Part shown: positions 8,019 to 15,732 of the stretch, one piece after another
Position numbering within the stretch: position 1 is the stretch's first letter
Layout of the letters: each line of letters opens with the position of its first letter
DNA from: DATBLE01 sp963837265
GTDB taxonomy: Bacteria > Actinomycetota > Thermoleophilia > Gaiellales > Gaiellaceae
Direction of reading: 5' to 3'
NCBI GenBank assembly: GCA_963837265.1
Contig: CAWIMQ010000006.1
Location: 434,001-498,000 of the forward strand
DNA length: 64,000 bases
Made by a program: the position numbers and the translations under genes
The notes under the pieces: generated by a model
What the model was told of the DNA's origin: nothing
The model's database searches: none
Seen by the model: only the letters and a program-made list of their open reading frames with translations

Positions 8019-8905
8019 CAGGCCCTGACGAACCGCTCGGCCCCGCCGAGGACGAGCTCCGTCACCGCGCCGATCGAGAGCTCGATGGTGGCGTTCTCGA
8101 CCACTGGCACCCCGAAGCTGCGGGCCTGCTCGACGATGAAGCCCTGGAGAATGCGGATGTCGGCGAGGGCATCGAGATACTTGCGAACCGGGCGCAGCCC
8201 CTCCGAGCGTGCATCACGCACCCAGAAGTGTGACTCGTGCAGCTGCTCGTCGTCGATCGCGAGCACGCACTGGACTACGATTGCGCCCTCGACGGGAGGA
8301 AGCATTCCGGGCACCAGGTGCACGCCTTCGAGAACGAGCGACCAGCCCTCCTGGAGGGCCCGGTCGATCAGCCCGCGGACGCCGATCAGAACGCTGTGCG
8401 TCTGCTCGACGAAGCCTTCGACGACGCCGAAACCGTCCGGAGACGGCACCTCGAAGCTCGAGAAGTGGATCGCGGGCATGAAGTCCCGGGACAGGAAGGC
8501 CCGCATCGTCTGACGGACGAAGTCGGTCGAGGTGACCCGCGTGATCCCGAGGCGGTACGCCACCTCGGACGCGACCGTGGACTTCCCTGTGCCGGTTGCT
8601 CCGCCGATCAGCAGGATGATCGGCCGGTCGAGCTCGCGCAGCGTCTCGAAGCGCCGCAGGCGCCTCACCGCCTGGGCTCCCTCGTTCTCGCCGAGCACCT
8701 CCCGCGCGAAGGCCTCCAGGCGCTCGACCTCGACGGCGTCCCGGCCGCGCTCCGCGAGGTCGAGCCCGACGCGGAGCGCCAGCTCGTACGCGCGCACCGC
8801 GGGCACGCCCGCGCCGATCAGGGCGCGCGCCATCAGCCCTTTCGAGTAGGGCAGGCCGTCCGCGCCGCCGAGCGGCAGGGGATCTCGGTGACGGGGCTCT
8901 GTCAT
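8018..8905 (-). CDS. 2-phosphoglycerate kinase
   Basis: A 295-aa protein with an ATP-cone-like N-terminus (PYSKGLMARALIGAGVPAVR, 19-38) and a kinase domain with the P-loop GGATGTGKST (101-110). It matches the archaeal 2-phosphoglycerate kinase plan, which phosphorylates 2-phosphoglycerate to 2,3-diphosphoglycerate as the first step to cyclic 2,3-diphosphoglycerate. Later motifs include STDFVRQTMRAF and LVLEGVHLVPG. The ATG at 8905 overlaps the cyclic-DPG synthetase stop as ATGA. The next step of the same pathway is encoded immediately upstream, which strongly supports this substrate over other P-loop kinases. Confidence 0.85.
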   Translation of the reverse strand: MTEPRHRDPLPLGGADGLPYSKGLMARALIGAGVPAVRAYELALRVGLDLAERGRDAVEVERLEAFAREVLGENEGAQAVRRLRRFETLRELDRPIILLIGGATGTGKSTVASEVAYRLGITRVTSTDFVRQTMRAFLSRDFMPAIHFSSFEVPSPDGFGVVEGFVEQTHSVLIGVRGLIDRALQEGWSLVLEGVHLVPGMLPPVEGAIVVQCVLAIDDEQLHESHFWVRDARSEGLRPVRKYLDALADIRILQGFIVEQARSFGVPVVENATIELSIGAVTELVLGGAERFVRA

Positions 8906-10098
8906 CGGGCGACATTGTCGCGGGCCGCGGCGCGAAACGCCACCTCCGCCAGGCCGAGCAGAGCCTCGTCGAGCCCCGGTGCGACGAGCTCGTTCGCGGC
9001 GAGGACGACCGGGATGCCGCGATCCGCCGCTCGCCTGGCGACCAGGTCGATCGCGGCCGCCTTCAGCTCGACGACGTAGACGTCCGCGTCCGCGGCGTCC
9101 AGGTCGCGGATGAGCTCGTCCCGGTCGGCGAGGTTCCGCGACGCCAGGACCACCCCGTCGAGGTGCCCGAGCTCCGCGGGCCCGGCGGTGAAGACTGCGG
9201 CCCGGCGGCCGGCGAGCGGCTCGACCGGCCGGAGCCGAAGGGCGAAGCGGATCACGGGCCGGCCGAGCCTCTCCGCCGCCGCGGCGACGTCGTCGCTCAT
9301 CGTCAGGACGAGATCGCTCACCAGGGCGCGGTACGGGTTGAGCCCCGCGGCCAGGTCGTGCGCGACCAGGATCCGCGCGCCGGCGGCGACCGGCGGGATC
9401 GCGGCGCCGCTTCCGTCGAGAACGACGAGATCCGGACCGAGCCCGGCGGCCAGGCGCACCCCTTCCAGCACGGTCGACGTGAACGGGGCGCCCGCGAACC
9501 CGCCGCCGCACCGCCTGCAACCCACCGTCGGAACGCCGGCGAGGGCCGCCGTCTCCAGGTGGTCGGAGGCGGCATGGCGGCCGGCCACCGACAGGGCGAG
9601 CAGCTCGTCGAGGGTGGGCGCGGCCTGAATCAGCTCGGGCTTCGGCGGTCCCCCGCGGCCCATCGCGACCACGACGACGTCGCGGTCGCGGGCGAGCAGC
9701 CGGGCGAGGTGGCCGGTCACGGCGGTCTTCCCGACTCGCTTGCCCGTCCCGATCACGGCGATCGAGGGCAACGGGATCGGCTCGAAGACGGGCGGGTCGA
9801 ACCGGAAGTCCGCGCCGACGTACGGGATCCCCGCCGCGAGGGCCCGGCTCGCGAGCGCGAGACGCTCGCGCGGCCCGACCACGGGCTCGTCGGACAGGTC
9901 GACGACGATCTCGGGCGCGTGGTCGACGATCGCCTCCTCCAGCCCGGGCGCGAGCGGCACACCGTACTCCTCCCCTCCCCGCAGCTTCTCGACCCCGCCC
10001 GCGAGGACGGCGGCGACGAACTCGTACGGAAGCTCGGACAGCGCGTCGCGGACGACGGGCGCGTAGTGCTCCCCGTCGATCACGGCGACCGCCTTCAT
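8902..10098 (-). CDS. Cyclic 2,3-diphosphoglycerate synthetase
   Basis: A 398-aa protein resembling archaeal cDPG synthetase, which uses ATP to close the intramolecular phosphoanhydride of 2,3-diphosphoglycerate. Evidence is the N-terminal VIDGEHYAPVVRDAL, the central P-loop-like GTGKRVGKTAVTGHLARLL (117-135), and DLVVLDGSGAAIPPV with VLAANELVAPG further on. From memory it is somewhat shorter than the Methanothermus enzyme. Its ATG at 10098 overlaps the metallophosphoesterase stop, and its own stop overlaps the kinase start. In hyperthermophilic methanogens the product is a major solute; why an actinobacterium would make it is open. Confidence 0.85.
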   Translation of the reverse strand: MKAVAVIDGEHYAPVVRDALSELPYEFVAAVLAGGVEKLRGGEEYGVPLAPGLEEAIVDHAPEIVVDLSDEPVVGPRERLALASRALAAGIPYVGADFRFDPPVFEPIPLPSIAVIGTGKRVGKTAVTGHLARLLARDRDVVVVAMGRGGPPKPELIQAAPTLDELLALSVAGRHAASDHLETAALAGVPTVGCRRCGGGFAGAPFTSTVLEGVRLAAGLGPDLVVLDGSGAAIPPVAAGARILVAHDLAAGLNPYRALVSDLVLTMSDDVAAAAERLGRPVIRFALRLRPVEPLAGRRAAVFTAGPAELGHLDGVVLASRNLADRDELIRDLDAADADVYVVELKAAAIDLVARRAADRGIPVVLAANELVAPGLDEALLGLAEVAFRAAARDNVAR

Positions 10099-10895
10099 CC
10101 GCGCGACGAGAGCTCCCCCTCGATGCGGGCGGTGTACTTCTCGAACTCGAGCGTCTCGGTCGAGAACTGGATGATCCGCTCCTGACCGTGGAACGGGTAC
10201 CGCCGCCACACCGAGACGTGGGCTCCCTCGACCTCGAGCACGTTGTAGCAGGGGCGCGTGTTCCCCCGCAGCCGAAGGGACGAGACCGTGCCGGCGTTGA
10301 TCACGAACATGTTCTCGAGCCGCCACGCATAAGGGACGTGCTTGTGCCCCGAGAGCACGATCTGCACTCCGGCCCGCTGAAGGCACTCGAGCGCGTCCCC
10401 CGCATCGTAGACCACGTTCCGCTCGCGGCCGGTGCCGGGAACCGGCAGCAGGTGATGGTGGAGCACGAAGATGCGCAGGTCCGACCCGTCTGCGAACTGT
10501 TCCTCGATCCAGCGGTAGCGGCCCCTCCCGATCTGGCCGTGGTCGAGGTCGGGCTCGGTCGAGTCGACCGCGACCACGGTGACGCTGCCGATCCGCAACA
10601 CCGGGCTGCGTTCGCCGAAAAACTCCTCGAAGTGCACGTAGCCGACGTTGCGGGCGTCGTGGTTTCCGGGAATGACGACGCGGGCGTCGCAGTCGAGCCG
10701 GTCGAGGTATTCCTTCGCCTGGACGTACTCGGGCTTGAAGCCGAACGTGGTCAGGTCGCCCGAGCAGACGACGAGGTCGGGCCGGAGGTCGTTGATCTCG
10801 GCGATCGCCCGCTCCATCAGGTTCGCGACGAAGTACGGCCCGCCGCAGTGCAGATCGGAGATGTGGGCGATCGTGAAGCGCTCGGCGGCGGCCAT
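10095..10895 (-). CDS. Metallophosphoesterase (cAMP-phosphodiesterase-like)
   Basis: A 266-aa calcineurin-like phosphoesterase with all metal-binding blocks: ISDLHCGG (Asp13/His15), CSGDLTT, PGNHDARN, LHHHLLP and SGHKHVPYAW. No signal peptide, so it is cytoplasmic. The substrate is not evident from sequence. As first gene of the cDPG operon it could hydrolyse cyclic or linear 2,3-diphosphoglycerate, but this rests only on context. The ATG at 10895 is 7 nt after a TAGACT box. It is divergent from the nuclease-like gene at 10940. Confidence 0.85.
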   Translation of the reverse strand: MAAAERFTIAHISDLHCGGPYFVANLMERAIAEINDLRPDLVVCSGDLTTFGFKPEYVQAKEYLDRLDCDARVVIPGNHDARNVGYVHFEEFFGERSPVLRIGSVTVVAVDSTEPDLDHGQIGRGRYRWIEEQFADGSDLRIFVLHHHLLPVPGTGRERNVVYDAGDALECLQRAGVQIVLSGHKHVPYAWRLENMFVINAGTVSSLRLRGNTRPCYNVLEVEGAHVSVWRRYPFHGQERIIQFSTETLEFEKYTARIEGELSSRG

Positions 10896-10939
10896 GGGGC
10901 GGAGTCTAGGCGTCCGGACCGGTAGCTATCCTGGCCTCG
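10896..10939. promoter_or_regulatory. Divergent leaderless promoters
   Basis: A 44-bp gap between divergent genes. TAGACT (10908-10903, leftward) stands 7 nt before the phosphoesterase ATG. TATCCT (10927-10932, rightward) stands 7 nt before the TTG at 10940. No ribosome-binding site precedes either start. Confidence 0.55.
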
Positions 10940-11308
10940 TTGAAGTCGGACGCACTCGATTTCCAGGCATATCGCGGTAGCGAGCCGCCCCAGTTCCAGA
11001 ACGAGGCGGAGCTGGAGTGCGCCAAGATCCTCGACTACCACGGGGTCCCGTGGCTGTACGAGCCCCGCACGTTCGAGCTCGAGACCGACGAGACGGGCCG
11101 TGTGCTCGAGGCATTCGCACCCGATTTCTACCTCCCGGAGCAGGATCTCTATCTCGAGATCACGGTGATGAAGCAGTCGCTCGTCACCCGCAAGAACCGG
11201 AAGCTCCGCAAGCTGAAGGAGCGATACCCGGACGTGAAGATCAAGCTCTTCTACAAGCGCGACATCGAGCGCCTGGTACAGCGATACGGCCTGAAGCTCG
11301 CCTCCTGA
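10940..11308 (+). CDS. PD-(D/E)XK nuclease-like protein
   Basis: A 122-aa protein whose pattern ELECAKILDYHGVPWLYEP, then APDFYLPEQDLYLEIT, then MKQ..RKNRKLRKLK, resembles the restriction-endonuclease-like fold (candidate residues: Glu near 24, Asp62, Glu74, Lys78). The fold assignment is by eye and needs a profile search. The TTG start at 10940 follows a TATCCT box by 7 nt; no ATG or GTG gives a sensible N-terminus. The stop at 11308 overlaps the apparent start of hpt, so the two are probably translated together. Role unknown. Confidence 0.65.
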   Translation: MKSDALDFQAYRGSEPPQFQNEAELECAKILDYHGVPWLYEPRTFELETDETGRVLEAFAPDFYLPEQDLYLEITVMKQSLVTRKNRKLRKLKERYPDVKIKLFYKRDIERLVQRYGLKLAS

Positions 11309-11874
11309 CCGACCTTTCGTCGGCCGTCCCGGGAGGCTTCCCCCGGGACGAGCGCATCGGCGAGATCTACCTCTCGGCGGACGAGATCGCGGCCCGCGTC
11401 GCAGAGCTCGGCGCCGAGATCGCGAGCGACTACGCCGACCGGGAGCCGCTGCTCGTCGCCTCGCTGAAGGCGAGCTTCGTGTTCCTCGCCGATCTCACCC
11501 GGGAGCTGCCGATCCTCCACCACGTGGACTTCGTCGAGCTGGCCGGCTACTCGTCGGGCGAGACCGGCGGCACCGCCGCGATCCGGTTCCTGAAGGATCT
11601 CGACGCCGGCGCGGAGGGCCGCGACATCCTGATCGTCGAGGACGTGATCGACACCGGGCTGACGTTGCGCTATCTGGTGCGGACCTTCGCGCTCCGCTCG
11701 CCGCGCTCGCTCGCGGCGGTGACGCTCCTCGACCGGCCGTACCGCCGCCTCGTCGAGGACCTGCCGGTCCGCTACGTCGGCTTCACCGTTCCGGACGAGT
11801 TCTTCGTCGGCTACGGGTTCGACCTCGACGAGCGCTACCGAAACCTCCCCGACCTGCACGTCCTGCGCTCCTGA
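11305..11874 (+). CDS. hpt: Hypoxanthine phosphoribosyltransferase
   Basis: A purine salvage enzyme of about 189 aa. The PRPP-binding loop is ILIVEDVIDTGLTLRYLV, and other family segments are VASLKASFVFLADLTRELP, VDFVELAGYSSGET and FVGYGFDLDERYRNLPDL. The open frame has no ATG, GTG or TTG at the right distance. The best start is the CTG at 11305, which overlaps the upstream TGA as CTGA. Thus translation would be coupled to the nuclease-like gene and begin at a rare codon. The family call is secure; the start is not. Confidence 0.9.
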   Translation: MTDLSSAVPGGFPRDERIGEIYLSADEIAARVAELGAEIASDYADREPLLVASLKASFVFLADLTRELPILHHVDFVELAGYSSGETGGTAAIRFLKDLDAGAEGRDILIVEDVIDTGLTLRYLVRTFALRSPRSLAAVTLLDRPYRRLVEDLPVRYVGFTVPDEFFVGYGFDLDERYRNLPDLHVLRS

Positions 11875-11885
11875 GCCGCTTCGCC

Positions 11886-11999
11886 GCCGCGCCCGACCTG
11901 CGCGGGCGCGGCCAAGCGCCGTCTGCCGTCAGCAGGCGACGCGAGCGCAGCGAGCCAGCGGAGGAGAGGGTTCGCGGGGGAACCAGGGGTTCCCCCGCG
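11886..11999. repeat. Intergenic palindromic element with terminator-like hairpins
   Basis: This fills the gap between convergent genes. Hairpin one pairs GCCGCGCCCG (11886-11895) with CGGGCGCGGC (11903-11912). Hairpin two is a perfect 12-bp stem, CGCGGGGGAACC (11973-11984) with GGTTCCCCCGCG (11988-11999), loop AGG. The sequence between carries a ..GACGCGAGCGCAGCGAGCC.. tract. Much of the element recurs in inverted orientation at 29770-29862. It is likely to act as a bidirectional terminator. Confidence 0.7.
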
Positions 12000-12002
12000 T
12001 CT

Positions 12003-12158
12003 CTACCATCGGTACCAGGCTGCGTTCGCGCCTCTGGCGACGAACCCGATCAGCCAGAGAACGAGCACGATCGCGGCGATGATCCACAGGAAGTGCACCG
12101 CGAACCCGACTCCGAACAGAAGCGCTGCGAGCAGCAACACTGCGATCACTGCCAGCAT
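12003..12158 (-). CDS. Small hydrophobic membrane protein
   Basis: A 51-aa protein that is almost all membrane: two hydrophobic helices (about 2-20 and 23-42) followed by a short ARGANAAWYRW tail. It matches the small hydrophobic protein common in actinobacteria, of unknown function. Unlike most genes here it has a clear ribosome-binding site (AAAGGGGGACTG before ATG). The longer open frame upstream of this ATG has no hydrophobic character and is not used. Confidence 0.7.
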   Translation of the reverse strand: MLAVIAVLLLAALLFGVGFAVHFLWIIAAIVLVLWLIGFVARGANAAWYRW

Positions 12159-12275
12159 CAGTCCCCCTTTGGTCTCGCTTGTCCGTCTACAACGGCACGG
12201 GACACCGTGCGGTTGCGCCCACGAGGTGGCCGCAGGCGTCACCGGGAGCTCGGCGGCGTCCGGTGCTCGTGTGCG

Positions 12276-12355
12276 GCTCGGGGACGATCACCGGCCCGGG
12301 CGGCTCGTGCGGCACGGGCTCGGGCTCCGGGACGATCACCGGGCCCGGCGGATCG
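12276..12355. repeat. Low-complexity imperfect direct repeats
   Basis: Two imperfect 32-bp copies (12276-12307 and 12324-12355), centred on GGGACGATCACCGG, sit in a low-complexity tract running to about 12410. The minus strand reads as a Pro-Glu-rich peptide (PEPEPEPAP..PGPVIVPEPEP) following ccmI, and the plus strand as a Gly-Ser-rich one. I cannot support either as a real gene; the 12159-12415 interval is otherwise empty. Confidence 0.5.
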
Positions 12356-12415
12356 CTCGGGGCCGGCCCCGGCAGGGGTGCCGGCTCGGGCTCGGGCTCC
12401 GGCAAGACAGCGCAG

Positions 12416-12724
12416 CTAGTCACGGCCGCGGACATCCGTCCGCGGCCTACCCACATCGAGCGCATGTAACGCATCGGCCGCCTCGCGGCGCAGCTCGCCG
12501 ACGAGACGGCGGTAGTCGCCGTCGGAGATCTTCCCGGTGCGATGGTCGAACTCGACCTCCTTCAGCGCCGCCAGCGCCCGGTCGCGCTCCTCCTCGAGCG
12601 CGAGCCGTCCGGGCTCCGGCTCCGTCAGGCCTTCCTCGACGGAACGGCTCAGGAACGGCCGGGCCACGTACAGCACCGCCGCCACCGCGAGCAGCGCTCC
12701 GAGCACCAGCGCGGCGGCCAGCAC
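12416..12724 (-). CDS. CcmI-like cytochrome c maturation subunit
   Basis: A 102-aa protein with one N-terminal membrane helix (about 2-24), then a short basic/acidic helical domain ending EVEFDHRTGKISDGDYRRLVG. That signature is common in CcmI/CycH N-terminal regions encoded beside ccmF. The TPR part of full CcmI is absent, so this is the short form seen in many non-proteobacterial clusters. The chosen GTG at 12724 begins one base after the ccmF stop. It probably assists the CcmF heme ligation complex at the membrane. Confidence 0.7.
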   Translation of the reverse strand: MLAAALVLGALLAVAAVLYVARPFLSRSVEEGLTEPEPGRLALEEERDRALAALKEVEFDHRTGKISDGDYRRLVGELRREAADALHALDVGRPRTDVRGRD

Positions 12725-12725
12725 G

Positions 12726-14714
12726 CTACGCCCCGGCCGGGACGCGGCCGTACCGAACCGCAAGCCGCCGCTCTTCGCGGACGTCCGGCCAGAGCGCGAC
12801 GACGGAGCCGAGCAGGAAGACGGCGCCGGCGAGCCAGATCAGGTTGACGAGCGGGTTGATCAGCGCCTTGAAGTCGATCGTCCCGTTCGGGTTCACCTGC
12901 TCGGTGATCAGGTACAGGTCCTCCCCGGTCAACCAGTCGGAGCGAATCGAGACCTCGTTCGAGATCTGCTGCTCGACCGGGTAGTCGTTCTTGCCCGGAT
13001 GCATGACCGCGATCCGCCGGCTGCCCTTGAAGACGTCGATCGAGGCCCTGGTCTCGATCGCGTTCTTGCTGCGGGTGCTCTTCAGTCCGCGGTACACGAG
13101 CGTGTAGTCACGGAGCTTCAGGGATTCTCCCGGGGCCAGGCGCGCCGAGCGTGAGGTGCCGTAGGCGCTGGACCCGGCGACCCCGATCGCGAGCATGACG
13201 ATCGCGGCGTGGACGACGTAGCCGCCGTACCGGCGCCGGTTCCGCGCGACGAGCGAAGCGAACGCACGCGGTACCGGCTCGCCCGAGAGCGCACGGCGCG
13301 CCGCCGTTCCTCGTGCGAACTCGAGCACGATCGTCCCCGCGACGAAGATCGAGAACGTGTAGGCGATCAACCCCGGGACGGACGAGCCGGCGCCGACGAG
13401 GAGCAGCGCGGCGCCGCCGACGAGCGCCGCCGCAGAGGGCCAGAGGAAGATCCGGCCCAGGGAGCGCACCGATGCGCGACGCCATGCGATCAGCGGGCCG
13501 ATCCCCATCAGGAGCAGCAGGGGCAGCCCGAAGACGCGCAAGAAGAAGTCGTACCAGGGCCGGCCGACGGTGACCGAGACGCCGGTGACGGCCTCTCTGA
13601 GGAGCGGGTAGGTGACACCCCAGAGGATGGTCAGGCAGAAGGCGACGAGGAGCAGGTTGTTGTAGAGGAAGGTCGCCTCCCGCGAGACGAGCGACTCGAG
13701 CTTCGTCCTGGCACGCAGGAGCGGCAGCCGGAGGAAGAGCAGAGCCAGCGAGGAGGCGACGACGAAGCAGATGAAGCCGAGGAACCAGGGGCCGATCGAG
13801 CTCTCCGTGAACGAGTGGATCGAGTTGAGGACCCCCGAGCGGGTGAGGAACGTCCCGAACAGCGAGAGCGAGAAGGCGAGGATGACGAGCAGCATGTTCC
13901 AGACCTTCAGCATCCCCTTCTTCTCCTGGACCATGACCGAGTGCAGGAAGGCGGTGGACGCGAGCCAGGGCATCAGCGCCGCGTTCTCGACGGGGTCCCA
14001 GGCGTAGTAGCCACCCCAGCCGACCTCCTCGTAGGCCCACTTCGCGCCGAGCAGCTGGCCGATGCCGAGGAACATCCAGGCGGCGAGGGTCCAGCGGCGG
14101 GTGGCGACGATCCAGCGCTCGTCGGTACGACCGGAGAGGAGCGCGCCCATCGCGAACGCGAAGGGGACGGTCAGCCCGACATAGCCGAGGTACAGGAGCG
14201 GCGGGTGGATCTGGAAGTACGGGCTCTGGAGGCTGGAGTTCAGCCCGGCGCCGTCGGCGGGCGCGAGCTGCGTGTGGAAGGGGCTGGCGACGAAGACGAC
14301 CAGCATCGCGAAGAATCCGGCGACGAGGCCGAGCACGGGGACGGCCCAGGCGACGAGCTCGCGTCCCGCCTTGCGGTCGAGCAGCACGGCGGCGACGCCG
14401 TACCCGGTCAGCACGAGCAGCCAGAGGAGCAGCGAGCCTTCCTGGCCTCCCCAGAAGGAAGCCAGCTTGTACGGCGTGGGCAGCTCGCGGCTCGTGTGCT
14501 CTGCGACATACGTGAAGGAGAAGTCGCTCCGGGCCAACGCGGTGAGCAGGACGATCGAGGCGGCGAGCGCGGAGACGAACGCCGCGAGCAGCGCGTTCTG
14601 AGCAGAGAGGGAAAGCCGTCGCCGGCGCGTGTGGGCTCCCCAGAAGCCTGCCGCGGTCGCGTACACGGCGAGGCCGAGGCAGACGACGAGCGCAGCCCTA
14701 CCGAGCTCGGGCAT
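12726..14714 (-). CDS. ccmF: Cytochrome c heme lyase subunit CcmF
   Basis: A 662-aa polytopic membrane protein of the heme-handling family. The tryptophan-rich periplasmic motif is WGGYYAWDPVENAALMPWL (about 235-253). Flanking conserved histidines lie in HPPLLYLGY, FLHSVMV and RSGVLNSIHSF. A large C-terminal extramembrane loop (about 505-630) precedes the last helix. CcmF takes heme from CcmE and attaches it to apocytochrome c. The ATG at 14714 has no obvious ribosome-binding site. It follows ccmE in the same direction after a 172-bp gap holding two hairpins. Confidence 0.95.
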   Translation of the reverse strand: MPELGRAALVVCLGLAVYATAAGFWGAHTRRRRLSLSAQNALLAAFVSALAASIVLLTALARSDFSFTYVAEHTSRELPTPYKLASFWGGQEGSLLLWLLVLTGYGVAAVLLDRKAGRELVAWAVPVLGLVAGFFAMLVVFVASPFHTQLAPADGAGLNSSLQSPYFQIHPPLLYLGYVGLTVPFAFAMGALLSGRTDERWIVATRRWTLAAWMFLGIGQLLGAKWAYEEVGWGGYYAWDPVENAALMPWLASTAFLHSVMVQEKKGMLKVWNMLLVILAFSLSLFGTFLTRSGVLNSIHSFTESSIGPWFLGFICFVVASSLALLFLRLPLLRARTKLESLVSREATFLYNNLLLVAFCLTILWGVTYPLLREAVTGVSVTVGRPWYDFFLRVFGLPLLLLMGIGPLIAWRRASVRSLGRIFLWPSAAALVGGAALLLVGAGSSVPGLIAYTFSIFVAGTIVLEFARGTAARRALSGEPVPRAFASLVARNRRRYGGYVVHAAIVMLAIGVAGSSAYGTSRSARLAPGESLKLRDYTLVYRGLKSTRSKNAIETRASIDVFKGSRRIAVMHPGKNDYPVEQQISNEVSIRSDWLTGEDLYLITEQVNPNGTIDFKALINPLVNLIWLAGAVFLLGSVVALWPDVREERRLAVRYGRVPAGA

Positions 14715-14719
14715 TCAGC

Positions 14720-14744
14720 GTGGGAGAACCCATGGTTCCCCCAC
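14720..14744. repeat. GGGAACC palindrome between ccmE and ccmF
   Basis: GTGGGAGAACC-CATGG-TTCCCCCAC is an imperfect palindrome immediately upstream of the ccmF start, followed by GGGCCCCCCTCC. It belongs to the same family as 2078, 11973 and 29678. The rest of the 14745-14886 gap shows no gene. Confidence 0.5.
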
Positions 14745-14886
14745 GGGCCCCCCTCCTTCGCCGGAGCGGCAGGTCAACGGCTGAGAGCCTCCGCTCGGGC
14801 AAAGCCCGGCTCCGGCGACCACTCGCGACGCCCCAACAGCCGAGAATCGGTGTCACGTCCCGATGCGCTCGCGAACCAAGGCTCTT

Positions 14887-15291
14887 CTAGCCCTTCCCGC
14901 CCTGGCGGGAAGGGCTGTACTTCGACGGGCACTTCGTCACCATCGTGCCCGGGACGGCGACGAAGACGCCGCCCTGCAGCCTGCCGTCGACGACGATGTC
15001 ACGGCCTGCGCGGAAGAGATCGGGAACGGATCCCTTGTACAGGACCGGCACCGTGTCGGTGCCGTTCACGTCGCGGAGCCTGAAGCGAAGGCCCGCACCG
15101 TGCGCGTCGCCGGTGACGGGCCGCAGTACGCGGCCCGTGAGCGAGACCTTGCCCGCGTGGCGGGAGACGGTGCTCGGTCGCACGTTCGGCGTCCCGCCGC
15201 CGGCGATCGAGGTGTAGAGCAGGAAGACGGCGAGCACTACCGCGACCGAGAGCGCGATCACGAGGCGCGCCGGGCTTGGTCTGCGAGCCAC
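14887..15291 (-). CDS. ccmE: Cytochrome c maturation heme chaperone CcmE, CxxxY type
   Basis: A 134-aa periplasmic heme chaperone with one N-terminal membrane anchor (about 9-30) and an OB-fold domain (VSLTGRVLRPV, GLRFRLRDVNGTDTVPVLYKG, DIVVDGRLQGGVFVA). In place of the usual HxxxY heme-binding motif it has CPSKY near the C-terminus, the cysteine variant known from archaea and some bacteria. The GTG at 15291 lies 6 nt after a TAGAAT box. It heads the ccmE-ccmF-ccmI cluster; ccmA, ccmB and ccmC are not in the window. Confidence 0.88.
   Translation of the reverse strand: MARRPSPARLVIALSVAVVLAVFLLYTSIAGGGTPNVRPSTVSRHAGKVSLTGRVLRPVTGDAHGAGLRFRLRDVNGTDTVPVLYKGSVPDLFRAGRDIVVDGRLQGGVFVAVPGTMVTKCPSKYSPSRQGGKG
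14889..14916. terminator. Perfect 13-bp hairpin at the ccmE stop codon
   Basis: AGCCCTTCCCGCC (14889-14901) pairs perfectly with GGCGGGAAGGGCT (14904-14916), leaving a 2-nt loop. It covers the last nine codons and stop region of ccmE. With no T-run it may act as an attenuator or processing site between ccmE and ccmF rather than a classic terminator. Confidence 0.5.
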
Positions 15292-15436
15292 GGCGGGATT
15301 CTAGCCGCCGCGGGCGGTCAGTCCGGCCGGCTGCCGGCGGTTGCGGCCTGAACGGGCAGCTCGAGCCCGGAGGCCGGTGCTCCCAGGTCCGCTCGGCGCC
15401 GTCGCCAGGGCCCGTCCGGCGCTGTCGAGCGACAGG

Positions 15437-15682
15437 CTAGGCGCTGTCGACCGGAGCCGCGCTCCGGCGCTCCGGGACGCGGTAGCCGTGCTCGGCACAG
15501 AGCGAGCCGGGCGCATCCTCGGTGAGCGCGTCGCAGTAGCCCTTGCCGTACGCAGCCCGCATGAAGGCGCCCACCACCTCGAGGTTCCACTCGGTGATGT
15601 CGTGCGCCTCGCGCCAGAGATCCGCGAGACGAACGTCGATGTCGAGCTCGAGCAGGTCGATCCGTGAAGGTCGGCGTGCCAT
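15437..15682 (-). CDS. Small conserved-looking protein of unknown function
   Basis: An 81-aa soluble protein, helical in the middle (LADLWREAHDITEWNLEVVGAFMRAAYGKGYCDAL), with two cysteines and no motif I recognise. The ATG at 15682 stands exactly 7 nt after a TAAGGT box, which supports it as real and leaderless. It is divergent from the TIM-barrel gene at 15733. The 15301-15436 stretch between it and ccmE shows no gene. Confidence 0.6.
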   Translation of the reverse strand: MARRPSRIDLLELDIDVRLADLWREAHDITEWNLEVVGAFMRAAYGKGYCDALTEDAPGSLCAEHGYRVPERRSAAPVDSA

Positions 15683-15732
15683 GGATCTCACCTTAGGGGG
15701 CGCCCCGGACGGAATCGTCTAGGGTGGCGGCG
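15683..15732. promoter_or_regulatory. Divergent leaderless promoters
   Basis: TAAGGT read leftward precedes the ATG at 15682 by 7 nt. TAGGGT read rightward (15720-15725) precedes the ATG at 15733 by 7 nt. No Shine-Dalgarno sequence precedes either. Confidence 0.5.

Noticed and set aside
12187..12474. A Pro-Glu-rich 95-codon frame after ccmI, possibly a TonB-like linker protein
   Set aside because: It is low-complexity DNA made of an imperfect direct repeat; both strands stay open and neither shows a start signal or domain.
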